Positions 44,767-56,991 of a stretch of DNA of 64,000 nt are shown here, in pieces. A program made the position numbers and the translations under genes. Source of the stretch: Nemania diffusa. Lineage: Eukaryota; Ascomycota; Sordariomycetes; Xylariales; Xylariaceae. The notes beneath the pieces are model-generated. The model was not told where the DNA came from. It ran no database searches and saw only the letters and a list, made by a program, of their open reading frames with translations. The stretch spans positions 2,581,501 to 2,645,500 of the forward strand of contig JBBPUQ010000007.1 of the NCBI GenBank assembly GCA_038501195.1, in the 5' to 3' direction. Each line of letters opens with the position of its first letter. The first letter of the stretch is position 1.

Positions 44767-45389
44767 AGTAACAGATAGATACCTAGACAAGTTAGATGGA
44801 TTAGGTACTTATTAAACCAAGTCGGCGCGGAACACGGGCTGCCATGGTCCATGGGGCGGCGGTGTGACGGCGAAGTGCATCATTTCATTTCTTTAATCAT
44901 AGTTGATGTATAGAGAGGAGGGCCCTGCATATATATTGCATCCATCATCGTCCAGGCCATGGTGCCGAAGGTTGGTACCTAGGGTAGGCGTGCAGAGACG
45001 GGAGCTAAAAGACTGTATCCGGAATCAGTGGCGCGGCTCTGGTAGGAAACACGGAAGTTACCGATCTGACCGGGACTAATCGCCAATCGTTGATAGGGAG
45101 TGGACCCCGTAGACCCTTGCTCGACCCAGTAAGCGGTAAGCGCGTCATCGTGGGGTATGACTAATAGAACAAGGCCTAGTCCGGAACGAGCGGCTAGCAC
45201 GGATGGAGCGGGAATCATGGGTTCAATGGGACGGAAGGTCAAAACGGCGCCGGCCGCGCTCCTTCCTGCCACCGGTATGTAGCTGACCGAGGGGCCATAC
45301 ATTCGACTTGTAGCGTGTTACATCATCCAGAGAGCCCCATTGCATTTCCGCGCTGCCACCCACAACTCTCCCGGATCAACCGAACAGCC
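44767..45389. other. divergent promoter between arrestin-like gene and Zn2Cys6 factor
   Basis: A minus-strand 107-residue frame (44979-45302, ATG start) lies here. It has no recognisable domain and overlaps the promoter, so I do not call it a gene. TAGGTACC-type words occur around 44975-44985. Confidence 0.4.
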
Positions 45390-48098
45390 ATGTCGCATTC
45401 GCCGGTCCTCCCTGCCGAACCGATCCTGAAGCGCAAGCGTATCTCAGTGGCCTGTAACAGCTGCCGGACCAAGAAGGTCAAGGTAAGTCGTGCGGGATGC
45501 GTGCCTCGTTGCCATGTTTGCTTCATGAATACGGTGCCAGCGTAGTGCGTAGTAAATGTGGCCGACGTGCGCCCCATCACTAATGCGAAACCCCGTCTCA
45601 CGCGTAACAGTGCGATGGCCGCCGGCCGATCTGCGGACGCTGTGCCGGCTACTCTTACTACTGCACCTGGCCCGCCGTCTCGCGCCGCCAAGAGAGCAGC
45701 CAGTCTCCGCAGCCCGCGCAGCCCGCGCCGACGGCGGCCTCGGCGGCCTGGCATACCGTCACTGCTAGCGAGATGCTTGAGAAGTACCAACAGCTTGTCT
45801 CCTCCGTCTGCGCCGGCCTTCCCGACAGCGTTCTGAGCCAGGTCCACGCCAGTCTTGACTTCATCCAGACTCAGGCGTGCGCCCAGATCGCGCTCCCCGT
45901 TGACGAGTGCACTCCGCCATCGCCGCGCGATGCTGCCCACTCTCCCCGCAACCAGGGTCTGGGCTACTTGGGCGAAACGAGCGACGTGCGTTTTATTAAC
46001 AATCTCATCCGCACTGCTCATTCTCCTGATGACCGCGGCGGCCGCGATGCTCGAGATTCTACGGCGGAAGAGCTAGCCAACTATGATTCGGAACAACTTA
46101 TCTCAAATCGTCCGCTTTCCGACCCCCTGGCGTATCTGCCATGTAGCAAAGACACGGCTCTAGATTATCTCGAAAACTACTTCACCACCATCCACATTGC
46201 CTACCCGTTCGTTAGGCGACGCGTCCTGATCAGCAAGTTCGAGACGCTGCTAAACACCGAACTACATAGTCTTCAGTCGCACTCGTGGTTGTCTTTGCTG
46301 TGTTAGTCCAGAGAATCTATCTTCTATTGCGGCTTTAGGGTGTCGCTGACGGTATTATCAGATGCACTCCTCGCTATCGGTGCTTACTACGGTTCTTTTC
46401 GTCAGAAAGAGCCACAGACCGCAATGGCATCTCACCAAAGTCTCTTTCGGCGGTCTACGGTCCTGTCCGAGCTCAATGCATCTGAGCGCTCTATTACCCG
46501 AGTCTCGGCCTTGCTAGGGCAATGCTTCTATCTCCTAGCCGCGTCAGAGATCGAAAGGTACGCAACATTCTCTTGCAGCTTCCATCTTGCGACTATTTAA
46601 TAAAAATTTATGTTCCTATTAGGTGCTGGACTCTACTGGGAATAGCGATTCGTCTAGGACAGAGCATTGGGTTACACATGAACGTGGACGATTCGAAACT
46701 AGGACTTGCGGCTGGCGACGCATCGTCGCTTGCATCTTCAGAAGACGAAGAAGCCGAGATGCCGTCGAAAGTGTGGTACTCGTTATACGTGCTCGACAGA
46801 CTGTTAGCCCTCCAACTGGGTAGGCCGCCCGCCATCGCCGACCAGGACTGCCACGTCTCCACACCGAGTCCAATCCGGGAACCAGGGGACGATTCTGAAA
46901 AGAGTTACGGAGGCGGCCTCGCCAGTCTCTACTTCATTCATGTGATTAAATTCTCTACCATCATCGGCCAGGTCCTCCACGAGATCCAGTGCCCTCCGCG
47001 TGACCTCGTTACTAGGCTCGACACTGTCGCGAAGCACAATGGGATGCTCCTCGGCTGGAAGAGCAAGCTTCCGCGCCATCTGAGATTTGACCTCGGCCAC
47101 GTGTTTGATAAGTCTGTGACTCTGAGACGACAGGTAAGCCTCCAAGCTCCTGCATTCTCCCATAATTACCATCATGACTAAAAGCTGATCAATGCTGCGC
47201 AAAAAATTAGAGAAACATGTTAGCAATTAAGTTCCACCACCTCCAGACGCTAATTCATCGGCCATATCTATGTTACCCGCATCTTTTCCGAATCCACCCC
47301 TCACTCTATCATCACCATCATCAGCCACAGCGGGAGCGGCAACAACCAGCAGCGACGGAGGCAATAACTTACGCCCAGCATAACCAGATCCAGCAGTACG
47401 GACGGACATGCGAGCAGGAGGCCCGGGCGATTATCCACTTGATCCACAACGTTGGCGACGCCGAGGACATCGTTCTGAATTATCCTTGGTGGCAGATGAT
47501 ATCATGCATCATGTGCGCCGGGTCCGTGCTCGTTGCCGTGCTTGCTCACGCGATGCATCACGATCCTAACAACTACAACAACAACAGTAACAGTAATAAC
47601 GACAACACCAATAATAGCAACGATAACAACAGTCCTAGTAGCGAAATAACCAACCATAGTGACGCGACCGGTTATAGTAACGGGAGGGAAGCGGCAGGCG
47701 GAAAGAGTGGTTACGCCGCCGCGCTATCCGAAGACGTCGAGGTATGCGTGCAGATCCTGGGCCGCCTAAGCGTGCACTCAACCGGCGCCCGCCGCGCCTG
47801 GCGCATGATGAAGAACATCATCGAGAAGAAGCAGAGCCAGCCCGGACTCGTTGTCGCTGCCGCCACCACCACCACCACCGAAAGCCAGGCGAGGCCGTAT
47901 CCGGCGTCAGCGCCGCTGACATCAACATCTCCAGCACTAGCGCCGGCAGTCATAGACACGAGTGTTTATGACGGCGCAGCTGGTGAGATGTTGAATTTCG
48001 AGCAGATGTTCGGCGAAAACCCCAATTTCTTCCTTGATCTTCTGTCGTCACCAACGACGCAGATGGAATGGCCGGGTGCTGTGGACTTTGGGCAATGA
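45390..48098 (+). CDS. Zn2Cys6 transcription factor with fungal-specific TF domain
   Basis: Five exons, 45390-45482, 45611-46287, 46339-46557, 46623-47133 and 47211-48098, give 795 residues. The binuclear zinc cluster is split by intron 1: CNSCRTKKVK in exon 1 and CDGRRPICGRCAGYSYYC in exon 2, with the C-x2-C-x6-C-x6-C-x2-C-x6-C spacing. A Gln/Pro/Ala linker follows, then a heptad-like segment MLEKYQQLVSSV. The middle homology (fungal-specific TF) domain runs from YFTTIHIAYPFVRR through CWTLLGIAIRLGQSIGLH to FHHLQTLIHRPYLC. The C-terminal part has Asn-rich, His and Thr homopolymeric runs and an acidic/aromatic end, a likely activation region. Intron 2 (46288-46338) is chosen because the alternative donor would make a 39-nt intron. 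The target genes are unknown; the P450 680 bp downstream in the same orientation is a candidate. Confidence 0.85.
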
Positions 48099-48778
48099 CC
48101 GGTTGGTTAGGTGCTTAGCTACAGAGATGATCGGCTGCGATTTTAGAGTGCTGTTAGCTGTGAATCGATGACAAGGGAGTGAAGTATATACATTTACTTA
48201 GCGATTTAATAAAGTTAAATCACCACCAAATCTGCTGCGGCTGCGGCTGTTCTACTAGCTAATGCCATAGTAAAACATGCCGCCCGTCACAATAAAGCAA
48301 ACTACCGAATTTTCTAAATCGTGGTACATGTTAGAATAGAAAATTTAAGTATCGAATACCTCGTGGCGTTATATATCTCATAGTATATATATGATGGTGG
48401 GACATCGCAATCCATTCTAGGCTTCGCTCGTTAGTACTCTTAACGTCAAATGTTATACCATACCGTATGCATGTTGGTTTGCACAACCTTCTCTGTACTC
48501 CGCTCCGAGACTGTTTGGCCAATAACCAATTTGCCGAGCTCTTCTCTACCAATGCACAACTTAAGATGACAACAGGTGAGATTACGACCAACATCGAACT
48601 GCAAGCAGGGATTCTTTATGCACTATGCCTCGCAGTAAATTTGGCTTGCTAACTCCCACATCCAGATATTTAAGGACTTTGTCATTGTTGCATGGATTAC
48701 AGAACAGGTATTTTGAAATCATCCAAACTCCCCTAGTACTGATTCATATGAGTTATCACCCTCCTAATCCTTGAAGCA
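48099..48778. other. intergenic, promoter of first P450
   Basis: AT-rich; short frames only. No gene recognised. Confidence 0.4.
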
Positions 48779-50566
48779 ATGATGGATGTAATACTCTCAC
48801 TGCGACACGGACTGTTACTCTATCTAGGCCTAGGTTACCTCACATATCTGATCCTCTGGCGATGCTTCCTGAGTCTACTCACGAGGCTACCTGGCCCGAA
48901 ACTTGCGGCGCTCACGTACTTGTATGAATGCTACTATGGTACTCTATAACTACTATATATGATAATGCTCCCATGAAACCAAGGCTTATCATGATATATA
49001 GATATCGTTCAGCCGGCCCAATATGCCTTCAAGATCAAGAGGCTTCATAGTGAATATGGTGATAACAATCTCTGTCAGTGCCAATTGAGCAGAATTGAGA
49101 CCTAATGTTGTATCATTAGGATCTGTTGTCCGTATCGGACCCAACGATGTCTCCATATCAGATCCCGACTTCATCGACACCATATATGCGCCGGGGCCGG
49201 GTCATAAACGAGATAAAAACGCAAAACAAAGCCGATCTTTAGGCATCAGTTCCTCGATCAGCGGCTCCATCGCCCACGACCTACATCATAATCGGCGAGA
49301 GGCATTAAACCCCTTCTTCTCCCCGCAAAGAATCCACCGTCTCGACCCAGATCTTGCGTCCAAGGCGGCGCAGGTTGAAGGTGTTTTTGCCGTTGCTAGA
49401 GAAAGCGGACAAGCCCTTAACCTACCTGACATATATTTTGCATTCTGCAATGAGTAAGCACTTGAGTAGCTTCAACTCTACCCTTCTCGGCGATCATTCT
49501 AACATGATAATGTGACTTGTAAAACAGCGTTGTGCACAAATATTGCTTCGGTAGCGATCCAATTCTCCTCAGTAACTTGCAACTCGCCAACGCTCGACGT
49601 AAAAACGTGATCTCTGTACTAGGCAGTGTCAAGGTCATGTTCCATTTCAGCTGGGTCCGCAAGCTCTTGCAGAGACTCCCGGGCGGCAGCACCGGTGCTC
49701 ACGGAATGATGATGTCCCGCCGCCGCATCCGGGCTCAAATAGACGCTGTCTTAGCGCGCGCCCATTCCCTAGACGAAGCGCCATCTATCTTCACCCACCT
49801 CCGCGACAGCGCCGAACTCCCAGCTGCGGAAAAGTCCGCGCAGCGGCTGGAAGACGAGGCGGTTCTCATGACGATGGCGGGCACGTACTCGCCCACGCTC
49901 TCGCTCGTGGTGGCGCACTATCACCTCCTCGCCCGCCCCGACATCATGGCGAAGCTGCGGGCAGAACTGGGAGGAGCCCGTGGGTCTGGGATGCCTACGG
50001 CAACTGCTGAGCTCGAGCGCCTCCCATACTTGTCCGCTATCGCGCAGGAGGCGCACCGCCTCACCTTTGGGCTGACAGGCCGGAATGCGCGCGTCTGCCC
50101 CGACGAGGCAATCCTGTACAAGGACAAGAAGAGCGGGCAGACAGACACTTTCCCGCCGGGAACATCGCTGAGTGCGTCTACTCTAGTGATTCACACCGAC
50201 GAGTCGCTCTTCCCGGATCCGTGGACCTTCGACCCAGGCCGATGGATACAGCCCACTAGCACCCTCGATACCACAGAGATACATCCAAACAAGGAGCGTG
50301 GTAAAATGGATGATGAGACGTCCTTATTGATTGCGCGTCGCCGCCGTTCTATGCTTAGCTTCATGCGTGGGCCGCGCGTCTGTATCGGTCGCCATCTTGC
50401 GAACGCGGAGATAGCGGTCCTGCTCGGTGTTATGGCGCGCTGGGATCTGGAGCTGTTCGAGACGGATGAGGAGGACGTGAAGTTCAAGCACGATTACCAC
50501 GTGATGTGCCCAAAGCTAGGGTCTAAAGGGATGAGGGTTAAGGTTAAAGGTAGGTGGAATGCATAA
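48779..50566 (+). CDS. cytochrome P450 monooxygenase
   Basis: Exons 48779-48938, 49002-49058, 49120-49453 and 49528-50566 give 529 residues with consistent phases. A short hydrophobic anchor (LLLYLGLGYLTYLILW) is followed by the proline hinge RLPGPKLAALT. The C-helix-side motif reads SVVRIGPNDVSISDP. The I-helix motif is MAGTYSPT, the K-helix ExxR is EAHR, the PERF-like region is PWTFDPGRW, and the heme-binding loop FMRGPRVCIG contains the ligand cysteine. All key residues are present, so an active ER-bound monooxygenase is expected. The overall pattern resembles fungal P450s of secondary metabolism, but the substrate cannot be read from sequence. It lies downstream of a Zn2Cys6 factor in the same orientation; no backbone synthase is present. 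Confidence 0.9.
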
Positions 50567-51176
50567 ATCGTGGTGTGCTTGGTATTGCAAGTTACCTCTC
50601 AACCTATGAAGTACAGCGGCCTACAGCACTTACAAGGTTAAAACTACCTATACATTCTCCACCTAAACTTTTATATATACCTATACAACGCATGCACTAA
50701 ATAGCTGTATGATAATTGTATATAGAATAAATATAATTTTTTAAAACAATGGTTGTAAATAATTACAATCAAGTATTATTTTAATAATTAACATGTTTTT
50801 TACCCCTAAGTTTCTATTCCTTTTTTTCGCTATTGGAGTGCTAGACCTTAAAGCTAGCAACGTGTCGCTAGAATTTTACCTCAACCCCCCCAGGCCATTG
50901 GACTGTAGGTACTGTGACGCTGTCACAACAACGCTAGATGTGACATGTACTGCGGGGCATTTGGAGCCGTTGCTTATAGCCTTCCATCACTGATGGCAAA
51001 GCCTACTTTTCCTTCTTAGCTCAGAGTATTCAGCCCACATCGCACGCAGCTATTTCGCTTCTTGCTTGTTCTGTGGTTACTATACCTCCTCTGTCTAGCC
51101 CCCTTTAGTTGTCGGGTTATCAATAGTTTCAAAACTTAGCCCTCCTAGCACCGACTCAAGGGATAACCAGGCAATC
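50567..51176. other. AT-rich intergenic, promoter of protease gene
   Basis: No gene recognised; a 66-residue frame at 50793-50993 has no motif. Confidence 0.4.
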
Positions 51177-53104
51177 ATGTCTCAGTCAGAAACGCCAGGT
51201 CCGAAGCTGGAGGCCACAGTAACGCCGCAAGTAATTGAGCAGTCTGCGATATTGAAGCTCCTCCACATAAGCACACAGGTCATCGCCGAGGAATCAAAAG
51301 AGATAACGGACCTGTCAGAGCCCCTCAATTCGTTGCTACGTACTTATCGAGACTACCACCGCATACAGGATAACTTTATTGCAACGAGTCTAGCATTAGA
51401 AGAGCGAAATAATAATAGCCACAGGAATGTGTCAGAGGCAGACCTCAGGATGCTATTTTCGAGTGACGAGTATGAGGAGTTCAAAGGGCACGCTAACGGC
51501 GTTGAAACAACTTTTCAAAGATTGAAGGAATCCCTCCAATTTGAAGATACAAAGGCAAAGTGGCTCAATCAGGATCTACATCTCAAAAACAAGCCTCTTA
51601 AGCTGAAGAGCCCGGAAGCGATAACATACTCTCACGCCCTCAGCTCGATGCCAAATCTGGAATTTTCTCTGGAAAAAGACCAAGATTTAGTAAGTACCGT
51701 ACCCAACCTAAATTATGAAAGTCAGAAACGTTAACTTTGAGATTTCTGTAGGAGTTTCTTGAGAATACACTTGAAGTTGTTGAAACATTTACGTATAACT
51801 TGGATAAAAGTAGCTCTGAATACACCGACTTCAAGGAGTTGGCCACAAGAGTGCGAATAATAAATCCGAATCTAGTGAAAGAGCGATTAAGCACCATCAA
51901 CAGGGACTTGAAAGCTATGGCTAGGTTGATTCTCGGTCGACAGCTCCACCCACGGCCAAACTTAAAGAAACAAACATACGCGGTAGCATGGGAACTATCA
52001 GAAAATCATGGCATAAGTGATGACGAAATCCAGCCTACCCACGAGGCGACAGAACCCCCGATATTCCCGAGCTATATACAAAAATATGAAATACTCGTTG
52101 AGCTGAGATCTATTGACAACAGTAAACAGGAAGAAGTACAGAGAACCGATTTTGGGCCGTCTGGGAAGTATCGAGGTTTGTGTGCTGCTCACTAACCTCA
52201 TTAATTCTGGCGAGGTTTGCTAACTTGTTGTTCCAAGGGGTCTGCAAGTTGTATATCAAATGCGCTGCGGAGAACTTCCCTGGTGAGACGTTTTGGTTTG
52301 GAGCAAGTGGGTGGCTCATTGACAATAGGACTGTTGTTACATGTGGGCATTGCGTCTATCAAACAATAAGATCGAGGGAAAAATTGAAGAATTATGGTAC
52401 TCTGCGCGCGGTTGACATCCGAGCCTACATTGGTTATTGTAAGGGAACGGTTGCTGACTCTAACTGCATGGAGATGCGGCGCGGCATATGGGCTTTAACT
52501 CACCAGGAATGGTATGAGAGGCAGGACATGGATTGCGATATCGCCATGATCCGTCTTGAGAAACCTTTCGATGAGACTAAGACATTCTCCTATGTAGACA
52601 AAACACCAAAGACTGCAGAAAACGAGACAGTTTATATGGTTGGGTATCCAGCGGATATTCTACCACATCTACAGCAAGTTATACCTGGTAGGTCAGCAGG
52701 GGAAATCACGTACGAAAGCTCAAGGGAGGAAAATTGGGACCTTGATAATCTACATGCCGGACTCAAGTATCGTGCTGACATATATGCCGGTAACTTTCCA
52801 TGCATCCAAGCATATACCTACCGGCAATAACTAACAACGACTAGGGACCTCGGGTAGCCCAGTCCTTCGGCGTAAGGATGGGAATGAATTAGAGGTTATT
52901 GGGATACATGCTGGAGGTGATGAACAGACCGGGATTAACTCGGCGACAACAATCGGCCATTTTGGAAATGACCTCCCAACATTCCTAAATGCATTAGATA
53001 CTGTCCAAGGGACCACATTTGTTAACGAGCGGCTCCGACCTGACAAAGTCGAGAGATGGCCTGACGTACATGTTCTCACATTGCCATATATAACGCGTTC
53101 ATGA
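51177..53104 (+). CDS. intracellular trypsin-like serine protease with unknown N-terminal half
   Basis: Exons 51177-51689, 51752-52175, 52238-52789 and 52845-53104 have introns of 55-62 nt and good phases, giving 582 residues. The C-terminal 270 residues are a chymotrypsin/V8-like protease: the His motif is VVTCGHCVY (about H350), the Asp motif is CDIAMIRLE (about D413), and the Ser motif is GTSGSPV (about S499). Glycine-rich strands (VIGIHAGG) follow. All three catalytic residues are present. There is no signal peptide. The N-terminal 310 residues are mainly helical and charged, with LLRTYRDYHRIQDNF and FKGHANGVETTFQRLKESL. I recognise no family there; it could be a sensing or oligomerisation domain. 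Trypsin-like modules coupled to other domains occur in fungal NLR-type immunity proteins, but no NTPase or repeat domain is present here, so that link is only an inference. Confidence 0.8.
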
Positions 53105-53845
53105 TTTGGACCACAATGAGGAGCAAAGTTAAAGCTGTTAATCAATGACCCTGTAACCAAAACGACGTACTTAAAATGGTTTTTTTTTCTCTTTTGCTTT
53201 TGTGTTGCCTTGCTAAGTATGTGAGAGCCACTATACTTACCTAGAACTAACGCTATCTGCAAGGAGAACAGAGATTACTAAATGCATCATGTCAGTGAGT
53301 TTAGTCTAAGAGTAAATACATCTGAGAAGGAAGGCAGTTAGGAGGCGTACCTAATATGTACTTGCCAAAACCACCAATAAAACTACCCTAGAGGGGTTAG
53401 CTATAGCGACCTGATAGTAACCTCACAAGAATCGCGGCCTATATACTTGAGACGGGTCAGCACCGGCGTCGAGGAGTATTTTCATGATGCTAGTGTGTTC
53501 ACGTAGGGTAGCTTGCTCCTAGTTGGTATTACTATATTAGCATTTGTGTCTTTCAACTCGGATGACTAGTGCAAAGCTGAGATTCCCACATACTCGGCAC
53601 CCATCAACTGTTATATTGAAATAACTAGCATTTTATGACTATATACAAGATTTATATGAGCGAGGAGGCATGCCTAGACTTAGTGCTTATCGTAAAAATA
53701 GGGGGTGTTCTATAAACCTTACCAACAACCTTAGGCAAAAGCCCAATACGTCTGTTATCCAGCTTCACAGCAACCTCTATACCCCTTTAACGCCCCACCG
53801 TATGTATTGATAAAACTTCATAAGCCTCCCGTTCTATATTGACCC
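53105..53845. other. intergenic between protease and second P450
   Basis: The 3' flanks of two convergent genes. Short frames only; AT-rich in the second half. Confidence 0.4.
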
Positions 53846-55867
53846 TTATCTGGCCTTAGTCAGAGACACGTAGCACTGCAAGGGATTCGTCGTGATCGTA
53901 TCGTAAGAGTCCCCCGAGCTTAACCCATCTGAAAGCTTAGCAAACTCGAAGTTCCACACTAGCAACGCCAGTACAATGCGAGTCTCCAGATACGCCAACC
54001 GCCGACCGAAACAGCCACGGGGTCCCTGACTGAAAGCGTTTATTGGTCCGCTCTGAGCATCAAATACCACTTTTCCCTCGGCGTCCGTCTTCAACCAGCG
54101 CTCGGGCTTGTATAGATGCATGTCTCTTGGGTCCCAGGCCCTGCAGAGATTCTTATCGCGCGACGTTGGACTTCGAATACTTTCCGGGATAGGGATAGGG
54201 GGAGACCGGTAACCAGGACCGTCGGCGACTATGAATACTGAGGTTCCTTTGGAGATTCTGTGTCCTAGGAGTTCGGTATCGACGAGAGCCTGTCGCACGG
54301 TCACCGGGATGGGTCCATTGTAGCGCAGGGATTCCTCGAGAACAGCATCGAGGTACGGGACTTGCGTCTTCCACAGTTCCACCACACTTGGTTGTCGCCC
54401 CTCTGAGTAGGCTGCCGAGTACGCCGCGCGAAGAGTCTCCCGCAATCTTTTCTGAGCTTCCGGATAGTCTGCCATGTGCTTAACCATCCCTATTAAGAAC
54501 AGCAGTGGTTAGTGTGATGTTCCACGATTGATTGTGTAACATTCCGCAGTAGGCAAGAGTTATAGAGACTTTCCAACTAACTGGGTTCACTTACATGCCA
54601 AGGCAGTGGAACTCGTGTCGTGCCCTGCGACGACTGTAGTAAATGTCAGTCCTCGGTCATAATGAATTGTTCTAGAAACAAAGGCTTAAAGAGCTAGAAT
54701 GACGGGTTTAAACACGCACTATATCCAAAGAGCTAGGAGCTGTCAGCAATGGGTTACTTTATTTGGTAGGGATGAGCCTCACCTCGTCGTGAATTCGCGA
54801 CGAATGAAAAACAGGTTCGCGCCCTTCTTTATCTGCGGAATTCATTTCGCGCTGCAAAATGTGGTCCATAGCCGATCGCGTCCCGCTCTCGCCCTTGCGG
54901 AGGCGCGTGACGGCTTTGTCGATCTCGCCGTAGAGGAACTTGTCTTTCCGAGCGAAGTTTTTCGCCAACGTCGGGCTCGTCAGCATCTGGAAGCGGTGAA
55001 CCAGCTTGGGGAACGGGACCTTGAACTGCTCTCCTTGGTGAATTCCGATGGCCTCGATCGCCGCGAGATCGGGCAAGGGGGGAAGTTGGGGGAACGCAAC
55101 GCTCCCGTCAGCATTAAGCGTAGGTCGCAAGCCCAGCTGGGAAAGCAAGAAGTTTAATTGGTGCTGCACCGTGCTCTGGTCATCTTCGAGGCCGAAGGCA
55201 GCGGCATTTATAATATCTATCGCGACATCGAAGATGTCCCTACGTGCGTTGAACGGCCGACCTTCTCCTAGCTCAGACTTGAGATTCCATAGGTCAATGA
55301 GAGCCAGCGTTTTGGTATAAATATGTGGTGCGGAAACCTAAAGGATTGTGAGCTGACTTATCATCGCTCGTAGCTGGGTAATCTTGCCTCGTGTAAGAAG
55401 TTGGGGGTCATCAGATCTCGCACAAGCTCCTTGTTTCCCTTGAAACGAGGATCCGCTGATGCCATGGCGATGTGGTGGTTCGGGACGACGCCGGCGAAGA
55501 CATCGGTGGTCGCGGGACCTCGATCGAACTCACGAGTGCGTCTCAGCAATATATCTTGAGATTCTCGATAGTCGGCAAGGACCAAACCGGGTTTCTGCAA
55601 GGGTCCTAGCCAGATTTGTGTGAGGGCGGACTGGTGACGTCTCGGATGCCCTATGAAAAAAGGCCGTGTTTTCCCTGTGGTGCGTAGCATAGAGACTATC
55701 TCAGGGAGGTTTCCAAGGAGGCTGTTTCGAGCACTCTCATCATAGGGAATACCAGGGATCGGTGTCGGTAAAGCCCAGCGGTAGGCAAGATATAGCGCCG
55801 CAGAGATAGCGGCGACCACGAATAGAGAATTGCCCATACTTAGGCCGACGGGAATATGAGGCGCCAT
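53846..55867 (-). CDS. cytochrome P450 monooxygenase (second, one junction unresolved)
   Basis: Exon 1 is 55867-55388, with a membrane anchor SLFVVAAISAALYLAYRW and a proline hinge PTPIPGIPYDE. Exon 2 is 55337-54783 and the last exon is 54489-53846, with ExxR EESLR and heme loop FSQGPRGCFG. A short exon ending at 54595 carries the I-helix VVAGHDTSS. The junction of exons 1 and 2 uses a GC donor (GAG|GCAAGA) with an ordinary AG acceptor: a 50-nt GC-AG intron that gives NFLHE-VSAPHIY in frame. The junction between 54783 and about 54640 cannot be closed in phase. The best acceptor (CTGAC branch, CTACAG) would need a one-base phase while exon 2 ends in phase 0. Either a tiny exon is missed or the gene is damaged. 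All known catalytic motifs are otherwise intact. Confidence 0.75.
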
Positions 55868-56849
55868 ATTGTCCACAAACACTCTGACTGAGTGACTAAT
55901 ACAGCAGATATAGTACTAAACGGTGTGGCATCAGTGTACCTAGATTGAAGCAGTTGATGGTGGTTGGCTTAAACTATCTCATGATGCCTAAGCAGGAGGA
56001 TTAGACGAGCAGGCGTGTTAGTTAAATACTCGGGCCCATCATTACTGTGGCTCCTATAGGCAGACTACACATAAACAATAGGTGTCTTCGAACGAATTGT
56101 GAGCCAGAAATTGTCATATAATGAATGGGGCTCTTCTAATCCGCGGGTCCCGAATTATGTAAGGCACTAAACAGATCAGCCGTTTCGAGTGAGGGAGGTC
56201 CAGAACAGAACGGCCGAGTCCCTGTTTGCGAGAATAGCATCTAGGGGGGAGGCTAAGCTTTGATCGATTGTGCCCCATATCCACCCACGCAGTAGATAAT
56301 AGGTATTACTTTTCTCACCCATGCCTATGATCTCATAATAATTGGTGTCCTAGAAACTAGAAGGCTCTATCATCGTCAGCTGGCTAGAGTGGGTATCGAT
56401 CGACGATAACGAAAATATCTATTTGCAGCGCCGGCACAACTCATGACCCGGGGTATTTAGACGTGCACCAACAGGAGGAAATCTCTCCGGCCGTTAGTAT
56501 GTGAGGCCCCGCCTGGGAATAGGCCGGACTTCTTATTTCACCCGTTCCCATCAGTCCAATGCGCCTAGCAACCGGGCTAGGCTCTATAGAATATCTTGGC
56601 CAGGCAAGGGTGTGTTTTATTGCGCTGTGTGTCTAGAAAGTGTACGTATGCAGCATCTACGTACGTAGACTGGGTACCTATGCCTATGCCAAAACTAATT
56701 ACGTTGAAAAAGTCTTAGTCGGTTTTAAATACGTTTTAGAAAGCGAAAGAACAAGATGAGATAGGAAGCAGAAAATTAGGCACCTAAAAATGACAATGTT
56801 ATCGATAGGGCAATTAAAGCATGAAAAACAAAACACGAAAAAAAAGTAC
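55868..56849. other. intergenic, no gene recognised
   Basis: Promoter side of the second P450. Short frames; GTACGTAGAC-type palindromic words near 56640-56680. Confidence 0.4.
56838..56845 (-). terminator. Pol III terminator of tRNA-Glu
   Basis: A run of eight T residues on the minus strand begins 5 nt after the tRNA discriminator base. Confidence 0.7.
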
Positions 56850-56930
56850 CTCCGAATCGGGGAATCGAACCCCGGGCTTGACGGCACTAGCCATGAGAGC
56901 GTCAAATGTTAGCCACTACACCAATTCGGA
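56850..56930 (-). tRNA. tRNA-Glu (CTC) with short intron
   Basis: The 7-bp acceptor stem (TCCGAAT with ATTCGGA), the D arm GGTGTAGTGGCTAAC, and the T arm CGGGGTTCGATTCCCCG with both internal promoter boxes are all present. The anticodon stem TGACG pairs with CGTCA. The anticodon CTC occupies 56897-56895, one base before a 9-nt insertion at 56893-56885 at the canonical intron site (between positions 37 and 38). Removing it gives a normal 7-nt loop and a 72-nt mature tRNA. The internal boxes are typical of fungal tRNA-Glu. Confidence 0.88.
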
Positions 56931-56991
56931 TTAATAAGTTGTATGCTTAATGGACTTCATATATTCTGCTAATCAAGAGGGAGACGTAGCA

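Noticed and set aside
44979..45302. 107-residue minus-strand frame with ATG
   Set aside because: No recognisable domain, sits in a divergent promoter; could be chance.
45390..55867. Secondary-metabolite gene cluster
   Set aside because: A Zn2Cys6 factor and two P450 genes are present, but no polyketide synthase, NRPS, terpene cyclase or similar backbone enzyme is within the window, and an arrestin and a protease interrupt the set.
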